A stretch of DNA of 64,000 nucleotides from contig NZ_JBFEFG010000266.1 of the NCBI RefSeq assembly GCF_040718835.1, forward strand, positions 1-64,000, given 5' to 3'. The stretch comes from Bremerella sp. JC817. GTDB lineage: Bacteria > Planctomycetota > Planctomycetia > Pirellulales > Pirellulaceae. A program made the position numbers and the translations under genes. Below are positions 63,434 through 64,000 of the stretch, in pieces. The notes under the pieces are model-generated. The model ran no database searches, was not told where the DNA came from, and saw only the letters and a list, made by a program, of their open reading frames with translations. Each line of letters opens with the position of its first letter. Position 1 is the first letter of the stretch.

Positions 63434-63982
63434 CTACGCCAGGTACTTAGCACTCAGCTTGCGAACCGTGTTCATATTCCGCATGGTGCTGCTCGGCAGT
63501 TTCAAGGCTTTCATCTCCGGCAGGTTCCACACCTCGGAATCGGACATCTTGCCATAGCGTAGCCAGAAGATCTCGCGCCCAACCACACGGAAGAGGTCTT
63601 CATCCGTCTCGATCGTCTCCAAAGCTTTGACTGTCTTCGGTGCCAAAGCTTTCGCTAGAAACGAAACGTGCATGCTCCAGCCGTCTTCGCTTTGCTGCGG
63701 AAAAATCTCGGCCGAAGCGATCTGGCGAACTTCGGCTGCGGTCCGGACGAAGGTGTCGACTTCATACCCGAGTGAGTGCTGCAGATGATCAGCGATTTCG
63801 CTCGCCAGTTTGGCGTCGCTCTTCTTAGCCGTCTGAAAGATCACGTTGCCACTGGCGATGTAGGTCTCGACCGCGTCGTAACCCAGCTCTTCGAAGTAAC
63901 CGCGTAACTGATCCATCGAAAGCCGGCGTCGGCCCAGGTTCAGCCCACGCATGAACGCAACGTATTGAGATAGTTTTGCCAT
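63434..63982 (-). CDS. DUF1697 family protein
   Basis: A 182-residue soluble protein. Family motifs are 'YVAFMRGLNLGRRRLSM' at the N-terminus, 'LGYDAVETYIASGNVIF' around residue 33, 'HVSFLAKAL' around 105 and the C-terminal 'SSTMRNMNTVRKL'. The molecular function of the family is unknown; it has a ferredoxin-like fold. It is normal in length and appears intact, starting 19 bases before the right window edge. It converges with the DUF456 gene. Confidence 0.92.
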   Translation of the reverse strand: MAKLSQYVAFMRGLNLGRRRLSMDQLRGYFEELGYDAVETYIASGNVIFQTAKKSDAKLASEIADHLQHSLGYEVDTFVRTAAEVRQIASAEIFPQQSEDGWSMHVSFLAKALAPKTVKALETIETDEDLFRVVGREIFWLRYGKMSDSEVWNLPEMKALKLPSSTMRNMNTVRKLSAKYLA

Positions 63983-64000
63983 GCGGCTGTTCTAGCAGAA

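Overview
The window looks like chromosome of a planctomycete, probably of the Pirellulaceae (Blastopirellula/Bremerella/Rhodopirellula-like). The markers are: two DUF1559 pseudopilin-type proteins with the H-X9-DG motif, a giant protein opening with an LEPR-XLL motif, a Ser/Thr kinase fused to WD40 repeats, and a bacterial deoxyhypusine-synthase-like protein. The coding strand choice is complicated by many long antisense open frames, which I treat as shadows. No tRNA, rRNA, CRISPR array or insertion sequence was seen.

Layout. 0-2 kb: a TolC-family outer-membrane lipoprotein (minus strand, cut by the window edge). 2.4-3.4 kb: a small unknown gene and a FliA/WhiG-type sigma factor. 3.6-15.7 kb: the core type VI secretion (T6SS) operon, tssA, tssB, tssC, a second tssC, tagJ/impE, tssE, tssF, tssG and clpV(tssH), closed by a clear terminator. 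16-21.2 kb: a three-gene membrane cassette (GAF-HlyD fusion, HlyD adaptor, PqqD-like/M50/HlyD protein), converging on a secreted unknown protein. 22.6-30.1 kb: a 2,513-residue repeat protein with five tandem units of about 119 residues. 30.3-37.2 kb: the kinase-WD40 protein and an FHA-domain protein. 37.3-52.6 kb, minus strand: vgrG, hcp, and two giant single-pass membrane proteins with caspase-like domains, with a Cys-rich lipoprotein between them. 52.8-58.4 kb: a methyltransferase, a second FHA protein and a third sheath-like gene. 58.5-64 kb: housekeeping or lineage genes (deoxyhypusine-synthase-like, DUF1559-lipoprotein-DUF1559, DUF456, DUF1697).

How it may work together. Sheath, baseplate, tube, spike and recycling ATPase genes are present, but nothing recognisable as tssJ, tssK, tssL or tssM is in the window. 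In their place the locus carries an unusual regulatory and membrane set: a kinase whose N-terminal tail repeats a T-x-[D/E]-hydrophobic motif nine times, two FHA proteins with intact phosphothreonine-site residues, and two large membrane-anchored proteins whose caspase-like domains both have Gly where the catalytic Cys should be.

The most striking single observation is at 57005-58438. A gene encoding a TssB-like domain fused in frame to a TssC-like domain is interrupted by one TAG codon, at a position that is Ser in the intact TssB of the same window. It is either a fresh nonsense mutation, a sequencing error, or a recoded/re-initiated gene.
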